Shown here: positions 48,901-62,611 of the stretch, in pieces
Position numbering within the stretch: the stretch's first letter is position 1
How the letters are laid out: every line of letters starts with the position of its first letter
Assembly: GCA_020746105.1 (NCBI GenBank)
Contig: CM036632.1
Coordinates: forward strand, 7,610,001 to 7,674,000
Direction: 5' to 3'
From: Trogon surrucura
Taxonomy: Eukaryota > Chordata > Aves > Trogoniformes > Trogonidae
Length of the DNA stretch: 64,000 nt
The notes under the pieces: model-generated
The model's input: only the letters and a program-made list of their open reading frames with translations
The model's database searches: none
Told to the model about the DNA's origin: nothing
Program-made: the position numbers and the translations under genes

Positions 48901-51900
48901 TACTTAGGCTTTGTCCCAGGTGGTTTAAGTTTCTAGGATGCCTGCAGGGCACCAAGGAATTACTTTTAATTTTTAAAAGCATCAGTAGTAGCAGTGCTGT
49001 ATGGCATCCCTTATTTAGTAAATAATTCATGCAGGCACACATTTTTGGAGGAAACAAAACTTTTAAATCCAGCACCTTGAAACATATTGGTTCTGTTTTC
49101 CCATTCTATTCTAATTAAGGACACAAGGTTAAAAATATAAACTTTTTTTTGGGGGGGGGGTACTGCTTTAAAAGGACACTGCTTATACCAAACTGGGGGG
49201 AACCAATGAATACACTCAAGTGTTGAGCTGCCATCCAAAGGGCCCTGGACAGGCTGAAAGGCAACTCCAACAGGAATCTTATGAAACTCCAGAAGGACGG
49301 ATAAATGCCAGGTCTTGCACCTGGGAAAGAAAATCGCCTCGCAACAAGGACTGAGGAGCTGGGCAGCAGCTCTGCAGGAAGGGACCTGGGGATCTCAGCA
49401 GACAGGAAGGTGAACATCAACCACCTGCGTGCGGTCTGGCAGCACAGGCTGCAAACAGCCTCCGGGGCTGCATAATAGGACCACAGCCAGTAAATCAAAG
49501 GAAGGGATTGTGCCCTTGCACTCAGCACTTGTTAGTCCACATCTAGATGCTGTGTCTGGTATTGGCTGCCCTAAAACAAAGACAAACAAACTCCGTAGAA
49601 GTCCACCAAGACGGTAAGGGTGTCAGAGCAATTTCACCATGAGGAGATGCTGAGGGACCTAGGCTCATTCACTGCAGAGAAAGGAAGACTTTGGGAGCAC
49701 CTTCTAAGCGTGGATGAAGTTATTAAAGACTGAGACAGGGTCTTCACTGTGGAGCACGGAGGGAGGATGAGAAACAATAGGCATGAGTTGAGATGAGAAG
49801 TTCAGACTGAGAGTAAGGAAATCTTTTCCACATGAGGGCACCAGAGCAGAAGCACAGGTTGCTCAGAGAGACTTTGCTGTTTGCATCCTTGGATGTTTTC
49901 AGGATGCACCTGGACAGAGCCCTGATAAATCTGGTATGACCTAACGCTGACCATGCTTTGAGCACGAGGTTAGAGTGTGACCTCATGAGCTCCTGAATTA
50001 CCCTATGATGCTTCCCTGTCTACAAGCACACCATGGCAATACATCAATACTATTCCCATACTATTTTTGAGCCACAAAAAGGCCCTTTACCAGAGAGACT
50101 TTTTTAGCAGAGTGGCAGAGGAGGTTGGAGAGGAAGTGGAGCCTTTCTCAGGCGTGATTACTGAGCATTTTGTATGTAGGTGTCTGCACAATACTATACA
50201 GTTTTAAGAGCACGAAGTCCTTGAACCCAACAATTCATGAAGTTGCCATGAACTCTCAAACCCCTTCCCCTTTTTTAAAAAAAAAAAACTACAACATTGA
50301 TATATCTACTATTTGCCTCATATCAGTATTGACTATGATCATTATACAGATTCGTTGAACTCTTCGGTTAAGGAGTTTTCATGGCAAAGATTTTTTTTTT
50401 TTTAATCTGAAGATGCTGTTTTCAAGTAGCACTAATCAGAAAAAGCCGAAGTGAAAGAACGAACCAACCACTGCAGGCAGGAACCTTCCACCAACAGCCA
50501 CATCCCTGAAGCAAGCTGCAGGGCATTCTAGGCAAATACAGCATCCTGCTGATCTCATCTGCTCAGGGAATTGCAAGACCCAAAGAATTTCTGTAAGAAT
50601 TTGATAGGCAAATCAGCCTCACAATATACATGCTACTTCCACATTTGAATAACTTTACTCATAAATTACATCAATCCATTAGAGGATGTGCTGTGCTGAC
50701 AAAATGCTGGCCACGCACGGCTGATTAATGTATTAAAGTTAATAAGCCAGCTACCACTATTTTTGACCTGGTACCATTCTACAGTGGTTAACAGTGAAGA
50801 GCTAACTATCCACAGAAGACCACATGAACATACTGAGCAAATGAATACAGGGGGCTTTGGGGTGGGAGGGGTGTAAGAACTCACAGAGTATCTCTTTTTA
50901 CATTTACCATTTTAAAAACATTTTTTAGCACAGGCAAAGGAAAATTAGGATTTAAAAGCTTAAATCACTTATGTGCAGCTGACCCCTCTTGCTTCTTGCC
51001 TAGCTCCGCAAAGCAAGGGACACGAAGCAACTTGGATTACATTACAGAATAGCCTAATGTTAGCAAATACAGTTACTGCATATACAGCCAAGCAATTCTG
51101 AGTAACAGAAATGTGTAAGTAGTTTATACAGCCAAGAAAACAAGTAAGCTAGCCTGCATGACATTCAGTATTGCTACTGTGACAGTTAGCTCTGGTATCT
51201 CCCAGGAGCCTGGGAACTGATAATCCCACAGGGCTGCCTGTGCAGCCAAGACAAGGTCAAGCGGTCCAAAAAAGGCTATAAATCCTAGTAAGAGCAGCTA
51301 CAAAAGGAGCACATGCTGTCATAGTCTATGAATTTGAAGGAACATGAAGAAAACAATCACTGTACCCTCTAGATTGTGTTGGTCAATAAAGTAGCCACAT
51401 CTTTCATCACTTAACACGTCAAACATGCAAAAGGTCTATATTGCCAAAAGGGCCTCAAAAGAACGTGCCATCTGAAGAGATTTAAATTTCCTATCCAACA
51501 CAGTTGACATATTTGCCACCTTCTTGCTTAACCATCAAATTCTTAATCATCTAAGTACAAGGGATTAGAACAAGTTTATCCTTTGTTGTACATGCATACA
51601 CGACAGCAGTAACACCAGGTAAAGAGCTTTAGCACAGCATCATAGCACTGCTAGCAAAACAGGTACGTATTTCTCAACCCTCCAATTTAAATATATGATC
51701 ACCACAGACATTTAACTTCTAGTCAACCACTTCAGCTGCATTTGCCCCTATGGTCTTTCTGCTGAAGAATCAGACTCTTGCATTTTTGGAAGCACCTCCA
51801 AAAGCCTCAATTTACCCAATTTCAGAAAAAAAAAAAAAGTACAAGAGAAGCTACCAGCTTTCAAGATCACTTACTAAAAGCCTGAAAAATCCAAGTAACT

Positions 51901-54900
51901 GCCATCCCAACCTCTGTGATAAAAAGCAGCTTCTCAAATATCAGTCTACTGACATTCCACTAAAAACCTGTGTACTAAAAAAAGTAAAGTAGCTATCTAG
52001 CCATCTGGCTCCTTCACATTTCTCCCTTCTTCCTGTCTCTCTTCTCCCCTCACTCCAGTATTGCTGCACTACTCCCACACCAGGAGCTGGGACTACAAGA
52101 AGTAGTGTCATACAGCAATACTGAGCTAACTTTCTGCACTCATCTGTATCACTGCATAAAACTGTTCAAGTGAACACTGTTTGGTCCGCCCAGCCTCTGT
52201 ATATTTGTGTGCAGTCAATAAAATACTATGATGCCTGGGAGACAGTCAGCTCTATCAAGTCAGAACCCTTCAACTGAGCCAGACTTGCAGTATGAAAGTC
52301 ATGTTTAACTTACTGTAATATATAATTTTCTAAAACCAAGTTTTAGTTCACTTGGAATAGAAATCAGCACAGACATTTATTTTCCATTCCAAAGAAATTA
52401 CCTAACTGCATACGAATTTATAAACTACCACTTTGGCTGTCAAGCTTACTGCCCCCAGTTAAAGTGAAAATCTATTTTATCCCCTTAAGTAAAATCCTTT
52501 CCAGATTACTCTGCAGGATCATGACAATTTCTGGCATTAATCATCAGGCATCAAACAAGGATATTATTTTTTTTCTTGAATACTTAAAGTAGGGCAATCT
52601 TTAAGAGTTACTCCATCTTCAAATTCAAAGTTGGCTTAAATAGCGTAAGTATTTAAAAACACAGCAGCAATTAAATCTGATTAAGTATTTGGATCTATAT
52701 TTGTTAAACTATAAAATGCATTTCTTTTTCAAGGGTCCTGTTAAAGAACCTCCAATTTAAACAGCAAGTTTAAAAATTGATAAGAAGTCTTTCATTCCTA
52801 TATATTGAAACACTGTAAAAAGCATTATCTGGTTAACCTTAGGCACTTGCTTTTTAGTTCTTAGCAAAAAATGGAACACTTCACTTTGATCAGTCACTTT
52901 AAAAGTTCAGGCACTTCTTCCATTTAGAAAAGAATCATTTTATCAGCACTTTTGCCTCATTAATCTACTACAGCTTATACAACTGAACAAAAGAGCGGTA
53001 ATGAAAAACATAGTTATTTAAGGTCAGAGATTAACTGATGTTTCTCAATAAAACTCAAAAGCTCATGTTAGCTCTTATTTAAACTGCTTGAGGCAACTGA
53101 TGCAACCAGAACTGTACTTATGCACCTGGGCTTAAAAGGAAAAATCTGTAGTAGTGAAACTAATAAAAAAAACAGGATCTTGCTGAATTTTCTAAATGCA
53201 AACTATCTTACTTCTGAAAGACTTGTTTCTTAATAACATACACATACCCTCCTGAGTTCATTTCTGCCTTGACATTTTTCAAGTAAAAAAAAAATCTCTG
53301 TGGTCTAGATATCATTAAAAGCATTAAAGTTTAAAAGCAGACATTGAGCCTATGTTTATATAGCCACCTGGAGTTTTGGGGTTATTTTTTAATAATATGT
53401 TATACTACAAAAAGGCAATTCAAGCATTTCGGTCCATCCCACATCCAAATCTTTGTCTCTGAAGACTCTGTGTATACTGGGCACAGTTCAAAGTTTCTAT
53501 ACATGCAGATCATTCCCTTTCTCCCAACATTCATGTAAATTCCAACACATGCACAGGAACGCAGTGGTTGAGCAAGGTTTTTGTGCAGCCACCCTTCCCA
53601 TCTTCCCCGTCCTTTGTGGCACCAACAGTGGAGCCGAAAGCAGTGAGGACACCCTTCACTGTGCTCTTAGCATTTCTTTTGGTGTTCAGGAAGCATAACA
53701 AGGCCATTGCTTAGGGAAGGGAGGGAAAGAAAAGAAGAAGACGACTAGGGAAGAGAAGACTGCAGTAACAGAAAAGATCAGGAAGAGAATAGGATGATAC
53801 TGAAAATTCCAGCTATTAGAATAGATTCAATTACTGGTTCTGGAAGGGAGCCCACCACTGCATGTTAGCTCAAAGCTACACAGTGTGAGTACAATTTGGG
53901 CACTCTGGAAGGGAGGGAGGCAGAAGGGAGGAAATTCTTTCAGTTTCCTCAATTAACATTTTCAGAGAAACAATATTAAAAGCACATTAAGACTGCACAG
54001 ACAGAATTTAGAATATGATTGTGAGCATGTGTAATTGATACCAGACTGTAATAAAGTGCTTCCTTCTACGACCTCCTTTCCCCTCCGAGCTCCCTGACAC
54101 AGGATGTAGGCAGACTGAGACTAGTAATTCTGTTACCAAAGAAAACAGCTATTTTTCTCTTCAGAACATTGCACAAGCACCTAGAATTTACATGATGAAC
54201 TGAAAAGAACATAAAAAATTACACTCGTGGTCTCCTCTGAGATTCTGGTTAGCAAAACAACTTCCCAAAAAAAGAATCATTTCATGAGTGAAGGGCAGTA
54301 AATGCACTACATAAAATTTACACTGATGGAAAACCAACTGCAGCCGTTTGTGTAAGTGCACTTACCAAGTCACAGAACTCAAAAACTAGGAGATAAGGAA
54401 TGGCTTCCACACATTGTCCAAAACACTGGAGAACATTTGGATGCTGAAGAATGCTGGAGCGAAAAAACACAGTTAATGCCAGAAAGATCACATTCTATAT
54501 TATTTGCAGTATAATGCAACACATGGAAATTCCTACCAGAAGTTTCAACACGCAACATTGGTGGGGGCGTGGCACGAACAGAAGCTGCAAGTATCCAAAA
54601 GCACAGATTCTATTTACACCTTTCTCTCTCCTTCGTACTGCTGCAGCGTACCACTGAGAGCAGCTGAAGCTCAGAGGATCTCAAAACCACAAAAGGCAGC
54701 ACTGCCAAAAGAAAGTCACACCCATCCTCCCACCACCATGTGGACCAAAAATAAATACATGCGACTGGTTCATGAACTACACTGAGGAACTGGGCTGGCT
54801 AAAAGCTAAACCTTTTTTAGCCACATTAGTTCCCAGTCGGATCAGTTACTTTTTCCAAACTGCTTCAAAAACACTTGTGCCAATGCAGCAGAAGGCATGA

Positions 54901-57900
54901 GATTTCTTCTTCTGACAATTGCCAACAATTTAAGCCCAAATGCAAATACAACTAGGATACTAGAAAGCATTAAGAATAGAAAGCTCTCTACAAACACTTG
55001 CAGCATATTCAGGCAAGGTAAGCCACAATATCAGATGTGACTAGTGACCTAAAACATGTGTCTTCTCCAGTCACGTACAAAACCCATTAACTTGTGGCAG
55101 TTAGCTCTTCAGAGAATTCTCATTTTTCTCAAAATACAGAAAGAGAAATTACCCTTCCTTTAACATACCAAATTCCTTTCTACTATACAAAGACTCAATT
55201 CCTGGAAGTGAGTATCCTCCAAGCGTAACACAAGAGAAAGAGAACACCAAACAATCCTGTTTTCTTCTTAATTTAACCAAATTATTAATTTTCTTGTTAA
55301 GCTAACCAAACTGAAAAATTACTTACTAATATGGTTCTCCATTTCTTAAAAACTGTTCTTGCTCCTTGGGACCCGCACTTGCCTTCAACTCCTTCACTAT
55401 TACCCTTGCTACACTACTGCCTGTGTAGATCTCTCCAAGCAGAACCTGAAAAAAAGATAGGCATTATGTCTTTAATGAGAGGAGGAAAAAAAAAACATTG
55501 GAGTTTCCCTGCAAAGAAGAAAGAGCTAAAAACATTCTATATTTTCTGGCTTTTTTTTGCTGACACATGCGGAGCTCTGATAATTAAAAGCCCGTGCTTA
55601 ATACATCTTGACAACTGATCTGCACATCAACTTTCAGAAAACGTTTTCTAGTGAAGACCATTTATTGATTTACTCCTAGAAAGAAACAGTAATAACAGGA
55701 ATATATTAATTCAAATCCACGGAAGCAAAATGCCTACCTCGTAACTCTGGTAAGAAACTATATGTAAGTTAAAGTAGCACTGATTAGTGCTGTGATTACA
55801 GCTAAGAAGTGCACACAAGGAAACATCTCATTTCAACTTCTGTTCTCCTTATGCTAATTACTTTTTTTTTTTCCTGAACCATTTTAAAAAGGAAATACAG
55901 CAGCCTAGTTAGTTAGGAATAAGACTTACACTGCAGCACAACACCGAAAGATAACTTCTTACCTTTCCAAACCAACCATTTCCAATTTCCTGAATGTAGT
56001 TTAGACTCTGACGTGCAACTTGAGACCTTGATCCATCTGTCACACACAACAAAACAGATGTAACACGTATCAAACCACTCGGGCATCCCAGGCTATCAAC
56101 TGCTGAGGAAATAACGCAAGCTCCTACAATACTTATTCCCCATTACATGCACATATTCAGACCAAGCAAGAAAACCCAGTTAGATACACATGAAGGATGA
56201 AGGTAATGCTGTTGACAACACCCTCCAGCGAAATTTTTCTCAACCCCATCTTCCAAACCATACTAAGACACCCTCACAAGAACTGTGATTGTCCTTATAA
56301 AATGTAAACTTCTATGTTTGTTTTTTAATGCATTCAGTGAGAAAACAAAAAGGTTGAGTTCCAATTCCAATATAAAAGTGTATCATACCCTGTAGTTGGG
56401 TAGAGCAAACAACCTACTTACAAAATTTTCCTATGCAAATAGAAGCAGAAAACTCAAGACAACACACACTGCTTGTACATCTAACACTCACAATTAGAGT
56501 TACCATTTCAAAAGAAAGGGTTCCACTGCTTTATTCTTTAGCCCAACTGCCCTACTTATAGCTACCATCTGGAAGGAGGACATTCACTGACTAAAAATAC
56601 TTCACGTAAAGAGCCCAGAGAGGGAAAGGACAGAAAACAAGACCCAGATCTTGGCAGAGGATGGCCAGTAACAATTGCAGGCTCTGTACTACAGAAGAGA
56701 TTCATCAGTGCTTATCCCTCTGCTGCTTAATTGGTTAGGAACACTGAGAGACGTACACAAACACTTTCCCATCATTACTACTTGTCTGACCGAGAATTCT
56801 AGCCCACATTTTTCCTTCCATAAAGGACATTTACACCAGTATTATTTTTACTGGAGCAGCTACAGCTCTGTAATACACTGTCAATGTGCTCCTAAGCATG
56901 AAGAACGCTGCATGGGTAAAACTGCATTTTCACCAGAGCACCTTACTCAAGCACACACTGACTTACTTCTGGTAAAGTAACTTCTACTCACACAAAGTAT
57001 AGTTTCAAAAATTATGGCAACACAGAAGAGCTGACAAGCTGACAGATAATTTTCCTTCGCTCATTAAAACACTGAGGAGTAACATTTCTGTTGTGCTAAA
57101 GGCACATTGAGAGCTTCCTGAAATTTTTAGGTACAGAAATTTTACTAGAAGCTTCCCTGAACACCTAATGATTAAGCAATACAAGTAATGTATGTAAAGC
57201 TCAGGTGTGAAGTAGTATGAGAACAACTACTTTATACTAAACTACACTTGTAATATTTAAGATACTTAAGTTTCCTTAAGCTTGCTCTGTCTTACCAATA
57301 TCACATTTATGGGATGAAAATGCTACAGTGAAAGTGACGCAGCTGAAGCAGCAGCATCACTGTCAAGTAAGAGATTCACTCTTGCTTCCATTTAAGGAGA
57401 ATGGCTGAAATCCAACGAAAACTTAGCCATAAAGAAAGCCACTAAAGAGTAGCAGTCACTAACATCCTGCAGTACTTAACACCCTTTATGTATATAGAGG
57501 CATTCTCTTAAGCTACTGTACATGACACCCTGCAGTAAGTCAACAGTTTTGTAGTATTTCATATTTTACCCTACACCCCACAAAATATATTTATCCAGTT
57601 TAAGTAGGTTTGTAACAATTTGTTGAAGTCAAACAATCAGCTACACTTCAATTTTGATATAGCAATTGCCTACTTCTGTGGATTTTCATTAAAAAACACA
57701 TTATTTTACCTGTACGAGAAGGAAACTGGGAGGGAGATGGTAAAGCAATACTGGGAACCGAAAGAGTAAACACTTCTGCTGGAGACTGAACAGATGGAGT
57801 ATCTTCTGCTGGAGGTGTAAAATCTATTTCATCATCAAAGTTATCTTCAAATTCCTGCAACAGGAAAAAAAAAGGCCATCTTAGTAAACAAGTTGATATT

Positions 57901-58807
57901 TGTCTTAAAACTAGCACTAATACACTGCTTTTAGTTTGAATGAACAATGTTAAGGAGGCTTAGCTTTTTTCCCCAAGTACAAGCAACAGATTTTTAGCTT
58001 TCTGTTCCTTATTTTCAAGTTATTACTGATTTAAAGTATCTAGTATTACTTTTTATTAAAAGCGGTTTTTTTGTTTAGGGTTTATTGTTTGTTTGGAGCT
58101 TTGGGGTTGTTTTGTTACATTTTTTTACTTTAAATGTTATCCCTGGCTTTAAATGAATTACCATAAATTGTCAAGGCCAAATAGTCTTCATTCAGAAATA
58201 AGACCAAAACCGAAATAAAAAAATATCAATAACCAATGTTCCAAAACTTTCTGATTATAACAATTTCTCCTCAAGAGTTTTGCTACGGTGGATACGTATC
58301 TTCAGTATAGGAGTGTTTTAAACCCTGTCAGACTAAGAAAAACAAATTAAAAGAACACACAGAAGAACAAGAAAAAGGTTCTTTACAGCAAAATTGTTTC
58401 AATGGTATTTTTTACTACTGATCCTGAGAGCTAGTAATGGTTTTGAAGACATAAAAGATTTTTACTGCAGCATGGACCAAGTTCTTAAAAGAAATGGTAG
58501 GCAGCCTACATAGCGTGCAAAACCACAGTTGCTGGCTATTTCAGAAGGGAGGACACACATGACACCGAAGTGTCAATACCTGTGGAGCATTAGCACAAAG
58601 AACCAAGTATTCCAGATATCAGAACACAGCTAAGAATACTAACTGCAGTGCAATACATGCATTTGTAAGTTCAGCTGCTTACCTTGAAATCTATCTCAGG
58701 GTCTTTACAGCAGGAGACGCAGTTTACAAGCAGCACGACCAGTACTACTAGGGTACACAGAGACAGAATCACAAAAGGTGAGGAAACTTCAGCTGTAGCT
58801 CCTTCTC
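35060..58807 (-). CDS. LMTK2: LMTK2, lemur tyrosine kinase 2 (5' partial)
   Basis: Thirteen exons on the - strand, with correct splice sites and phases, code the last 1,459 residues: 58683-58807, 57710-57854, 55963-56036, 55327-55445, 54366-54453, 46992-47125, 43904-43988, 43146-43267, 41621-41770, 38439-41361, 36846-36981, 36200-36448, 35060-35088. The order is transmembrane segment, acidic juxtamembrane region, kinase domain, ~1,000-residue tail, conserved C-terminus SSEDGEKD. Human LMTK2 has 1,503 residues, so only the signal-peptide exon (about 35-45 residues) is missing, beyond base 64,000. From family knowledge, the protein acts on endosomes, binds myosin VI, CDK5/p35 and PP1, and despite the name phosphorylates Ser/Thr. 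No frame damage. Confidence 0.96.
38439..41361 (-). other. LMTK2: LMTK2 giant tail exon (2,923 bp)
   Basis: One exon codes residues 348-1322 of the visible protein. It starts with the end of the kinase domain ([20 protein letters not shown]) and the conserved [12 protein letters not shown] and [21 protein letters not shown] long acidic Ser-rich region follows, with islands [54 protein letters not shown] and [15 protein letters not shown]. It ends with [12 protein letters not shown], an acidic run ([14 protein letters not shown]) and [22 protein letters not shown] fits the PP1-docking RVxF pattern described for this protein. Between islands the sequence is poorly conserved and presumably disordered. 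Confidence 0.95.
43022..43048. repeat. Perfect 11-bp inverted repeat in an LMTK2 intron
   Basis: TATTGGCTTCA (43022-43032) and TGAAGCCAATA (43038-43048) are exact reverse complements around a 5-base loop, GTGCG. In LMTK2 pre-mRNA it would form a tight hairpin about 98 bases after the 5' splice site of exon 43146-43267. Confidence 0.8.
44757..44818 (-). mobile_element. CR1 LINE 3'-end fragment
   Basis: On the - strand: GGGAGGTTGGATTAGATGAT, CTCCAAGGTCCCTTCCAACT, then GCCATTCTGTGATT. This is the terminal ~60 bases of CR1, inserted antisense to the window but sense to LMTK2. No remaining coding part. Confidence 0.8.
46494..46937 (+). mobile_element. CR1 LINE 3' fragment with the same tail as the SINE
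   Basis: It codes the end of the CR1 ORF2, with an internal gap ([20 protein letters not shown], then [35 protein letters not shown]). The 3' UTR begins AGCCTGATCTAGTTGAGAGG and ends ATTCTATGATTCTATG. About 50 bases of this UTR start are almost identical to 4903-4955 of the SINE, so this is a member or close relative of its partner LINE. It lies in the LMTK2 intron 43989-46991, antisense to the gene, only ~55 bases from the acceptor-distal exon at 46992. Confidence 0.9.
47126..54365 (-). other. LMTK2: LMTK2 7.2-kb intron
   Basis: It separates exon 54366-54453 from 46992-47125 and interrupts the kinase hinge between CDL and GDL. It contains an old CR1 copy at 49226-50010 and a T-run followed by a G-run at 49143-49160. 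The rest is unique AT-rich sequence in which I see no other element. Confidence 0.75.
49226..50010 (+). mobile_element. Old, degraded CR1 LINE 3' fragment
   Basis: A CR1 order of motifs is recognisable but full of gaps and stops: CCATCCAAAGGGCCCTGGAC, AACTCCAGAAGGACGGATAA, CTGCAGGAAGGGACCTGGGG, GCTGAGGGACCTAGGCTCAT, and the 3' end CATGCTTTGAGCACGAGGTT followed by CCTATGATG. Much more diverged than the 22.8-kb copy, so clearly older. Antisense to LMTK2. Confidence 0.85.
57710..58807 (-). other. LMTK2: LMTK2 transmembrane and juxtamembrane exons
   Basis: Exon 58683-58807 codes a ~20-residue hydrophobic helix ([20 protein letters not shown]) followed by [11 protein letters not shown]; the two Cys next to the membrane are candidate palmitoylation sites. 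Exon 57710-57854 codes [20 protein letters not shown] and [17 protein letters not shown], an acidic, then Pro/Ser-rich linker to the kinase. The first visible base completes a Gly codon split with the missing upstream exon. Confidence 0.93.
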
Positions 58808-58920
58808 CTAGAAATAAACAGGTATGTAATATTATATAAATATGTTTAGCATTTTAAAAAGTTTCTTCAAAACGTTATCAACCTGCATTTATTTAAAAGA
58901 CGGAGTCGGAACATGTGATT

Positions 58921-59017
58921 CTTAGGGACATGGTTTAGTGGTGGAACTGGCATTTCTAGGTTAACAGCTGGACATGATGATCTTAAAGGCCTTTTGCAGT
59001 CTAAACAATTCTGTGAT
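58921..59017 (+). mobile_element. CR1 LINE 3'-end fragment
   Basis: Starts CTTAGGGACATGGTTTAGTG and ends with GATGATCTTAAAGGCCTTTT followed by CAATTCTGTGAT, a widespread avian CR1 3' UTR. Diverged, no coding part, antisense to LMTK2. Confidence 0.8.
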
Positions 59018-62000
59018 TTAATTCTGCGGATACACTCAAAACTAAGAAACCCAACAGAAAAGACATACTGGCAAAACACACCTGTGCTCTACCACCTGCC
59101 TGCACCGTTCTGGACCGGTCTGATTCAAGAGGCCAGAGCTAACGTGATTCACCGAAGCAGGTGATGACCAGCAAGAGTCCCAAGCCTCAGATTTCTATTT
59201 AAGTCAACAAATTTGTATGAAAATCTAAGCACATACTAGAAATCTGGTCTTTGTGAAGACGTTTCCCAAGAGCTAACACACCTGTCCTGAGAGAAAAAGC
59301 AGCTAGAAGAAATGCTCACTTAAATTGTGTACAAATTAAAACCACACTACTATAAGGCAGTGCTGTCTTTTTCAATAAATGCATGTATGACAGCCTGTCA
59401 GATACACAAGGTGCACTCACAAGTGTCATGGATCTAAACAGCTCCCAGTTTCTGTTTCTTGTATTCATTAGGTGATTTGTCTCCATTTCAAGAATTTTAG
59501 ACATTAGTCCAAACCACATTACAAACACAATCCCAATAATTTTCCAAAACTTTATATATAAATATTCTACAACTAATTTTCTGATTAAGTCAGGTTATTA
59601 TTACCCACACAGGATCAAAAGCCTCAAAAAGCATTTTATAGAAATCTGAAATCTGTCTCAAGGAAATGAAGCCTATTTTCATCTGTGTTTCCATCTTAAA
59701 TCAAGAACAAAGACAGGTAGTTCCCTAGGAGACCAGAGCACACATTCTGAGGATTTGTTTTGTTGTTGTTGTTTCTCTTTAAAGAGGTACTGCCACGGGG
59801 ACTGGAAAAGGAGTTGCACCATATCTGATTAAAATATATTTAGATATTACATCAGTGTTAAAGCTTAACAATGTTACATGACTTGGACTGACTGGATTTT
59901 TTGGGGAACGTCTTCAATGAGAACATTTGGTAGCAGAATACAGTATAAATGAAGTCTCAGAAAAAGAAAACCAGAAGTTGATCACTAGTTCAGGGACACA
60001 CAAAGGTGTACACCTATCTCTTACACCTTCAAAAGCTACAAAAAAATTATTTAGTGGTTTCCAGAAAAAGCTACAGCTTTTCATCACTTTCCACAAAACA
60101 CTTACAGAATATTTACTTATTTTAATTCCATGTAAATTGGCATAATCAAAACAGAGCTTTAAGGAGTGTCAGCATACTGTCAGAAGATCACATATTGTCT
60201 GTACAGTTAGGAATATTATCTATACAACACCAGAAGTTAACCAAAAAAAAGGAGGGTTTTCAAACAAGCGATACTGTTTCTAGTTTCCACAATAGCTTTG
60301 GCATTCTAATCTCATTAGAGAACATGAATATAGGAATTATGTATTGTTCAAGTGCAGATCAACCATGATGTGAGGTTACTCACCACCTTTTATTCACAAT
60401 TCTTAAGAGAAAAAAAAATCATCTCTGAAAAGGGCTCTTAACAGAATAATTTATACTTATTTAAATCAAGTCTTCTACATAACATCCAGTATTTTTCCTT
60501 TTGAAAGCATCAACAAGAAAAAAGGTAACAGCTGACCTATGTTTATTTCCTTCAGATATTCAGTAACCTTACTAAGTAGATTGAAAATTAGCTAAACCAC
60601 AAATATAGGCATTTTGTGAAGTCATTAACTAAATTACTGTAACAAACATACACAGGTAATATGGTTTTAGATCAAATTTAAGAGATTCCTTTCAACTTCT
60701 AACTGAGGCCAAAGAATATAAGGTAGCTTTACTCCAAAAAAAACCCTCAAAAACCAACCAAACAAAACCTCAAACACCTCCAAAACACATACTTATGTTA
60801 CCAGGTATTACTAATTAAAATTATTATTTTGAAGACATTTTTACAAAAGCGTCCTACCTAATCTCCCAACAACTTCCTCACCTTCACCACCACCTCCACT
60901 GAAATGAAAAGTCAGTTCACCACAGACTCTCTCCGGAACAGACACCGCCTAATAAACACACAGGAACACACTATCACAATTACAACGTATTTTCCTCCCA
61001 GTAGCTCCAGACTCCTGAACCCCCTCCAGAATGTTCCATCCAGAGTACCAGATGCACTTGGAGAAGTTAGACAAGCAAAAGTACATGACGACGCCAACTT
61101 GGACACCACGAGCGCGTTTCATTACTCTCAGAACACATTACTAGCGTGTCTTAAAATGCCGCTGTTTGAAGACCAGCTTCAGAGCAGGTCCTGAAGAGGG
61201 AGGTATAAAGCACCTCAGCTGTCAAGTGTAGAGAACACTAAAAAAAACCTATCAAATTTTTCTTTTGAGTTTATGGTACACTATGTCTCCTTTTGGATGC
61301 CCACGCGGCTAACAGGAATTTGACAGTAGCCTCCTGCTGCCCACAGGAGACGAGCACTAACCACTTCTCAGCAGCACCCTCCCCTGCTCCAGACACCACA
61401 TCTTCTAGATGGTCTTTTTGACCAGCCTGTACTGAAACGTGGAGCAATTCTTCAAAATGTGCTTTACTGTTCTCAATCTTACTGCTTCTTTTCAGGACCT
61501 GACACAGGGCTCGTGCACCCAAAACTGCACCTGTTGCAGTTCTACTAGCTGCGTAGTACAAGACGGTACGTTCACCTACAGACTTCTCACCCGTGCCCTC
61601 GGACTGTCACAACTACAGCAGCACGACCACAACGTGTATTTACACAAATGCTGTCATGCTTGCTCCAACTTAGGATCCCACTTTTGACCCCTCAAAGTTA
61701 CAAGTTACCAGCAAACCCAGCCAGGGGACTCAAGCTCCCGGTCGTCTTAGGCCAGTTTTCTTGTTTCTTTAATTCAAACCGAGACATAATGAACACTAAC
61801 ACTCACGAGGTGAGCTTACTGTACTTTAGATACACTGCATACGTATTCCGCTATTTTAAATGAAAGAGATAAGGCTTTTGGGTTGGGATTTCCTCTGTAA
61901 AGAAAAACACACCGATGTGCTTTATGCAAGTTATACTCTTTTAAGTGTCCTGGAACAAACACAGGGAAAAAAAAGTAGTATTGCAGCTGTTCATTATGCT

Positions 62001-62611
62001 AGTTCCTACCCTTACTGACCTCTTATAATCCCCATGGAAAGAAACTGTGTGAACTAACAGTAACTAATTGGAGAAAGTAATGAAGTTTAAAAAGAGAAGG
62101 AAAGCAAAGATCTCCTTTGAAAAAGCAGCTAACCATGAACAGTTCATTAAGAAGATGGAAGTCATCTAAAACTGCCAAAACCACAGGGTAAATTTCACAT
62201 ACAATATCATAAAAAGACATTTTAATACCACAAAACCCTGCCAATTATCATGGTCAAGTTTCTGCAACACTTACAGAACAACATTTCAGATGACTCATGC
62301 AAGTAAGAGCTACTTGCTAAGAATTACAGAATCCATCTCTATTTGGGTAAACTTTGAAGTCTCTCACACAGTCATTAATAAGTGATATTTTTTAATTTGC
62401 ACTTTAAAAAAATGAGAAGTTATTTTAAAAGCTTGCATAAACACATTCAGCAATGGAAGTCAGTAAGTACTGGAACTGGTGTTCGACAAAGTGCTGAAAG
62501 ATCTGCTGCAGTATAACCTCTTTTGCATTTTTCAACTATTTCCATCCAATGATTAATTCACTGAAGTTCAGTAAAATGACTTGGAACTGAAAAGATAAGG
62601 TATGTTTAATA

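Larger units (their letters stand above)
41621..56036 (-). other. LMTK2: LMTK2 protein-kinase domain exons
   Basis: Eight exons (55963-56036 through 41621-41770) plus the start of the giant exon code the kinase. The Gly loop reads [10 protein letters not shown] (residues 107-116), and the ATP-site Lys lies in VIVKELKAS (Lys133). The hinge reads [13 protein letters not shown]. The catalytic loop reads HSDLALRN (His228-Asp230), with Ser in place of the usual HRD Arg. The metal motif reads DYG (248-250) instead of DFG, followed by WTAPEL (273-278) and [11 protein letters not shown]. The HSD and DYG variants are normal for the LMTK family, not decay. All catalytic Lys/Asp residues are present. 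Confidence 0.93.

Noticed and set aside
61271..61687. Overlapping open frames on both strands in LMTK2 intron 1
   Set aside because: No similarity to a known protein and no splice context. The stretch is only mildly GC-richer than its surroundings.
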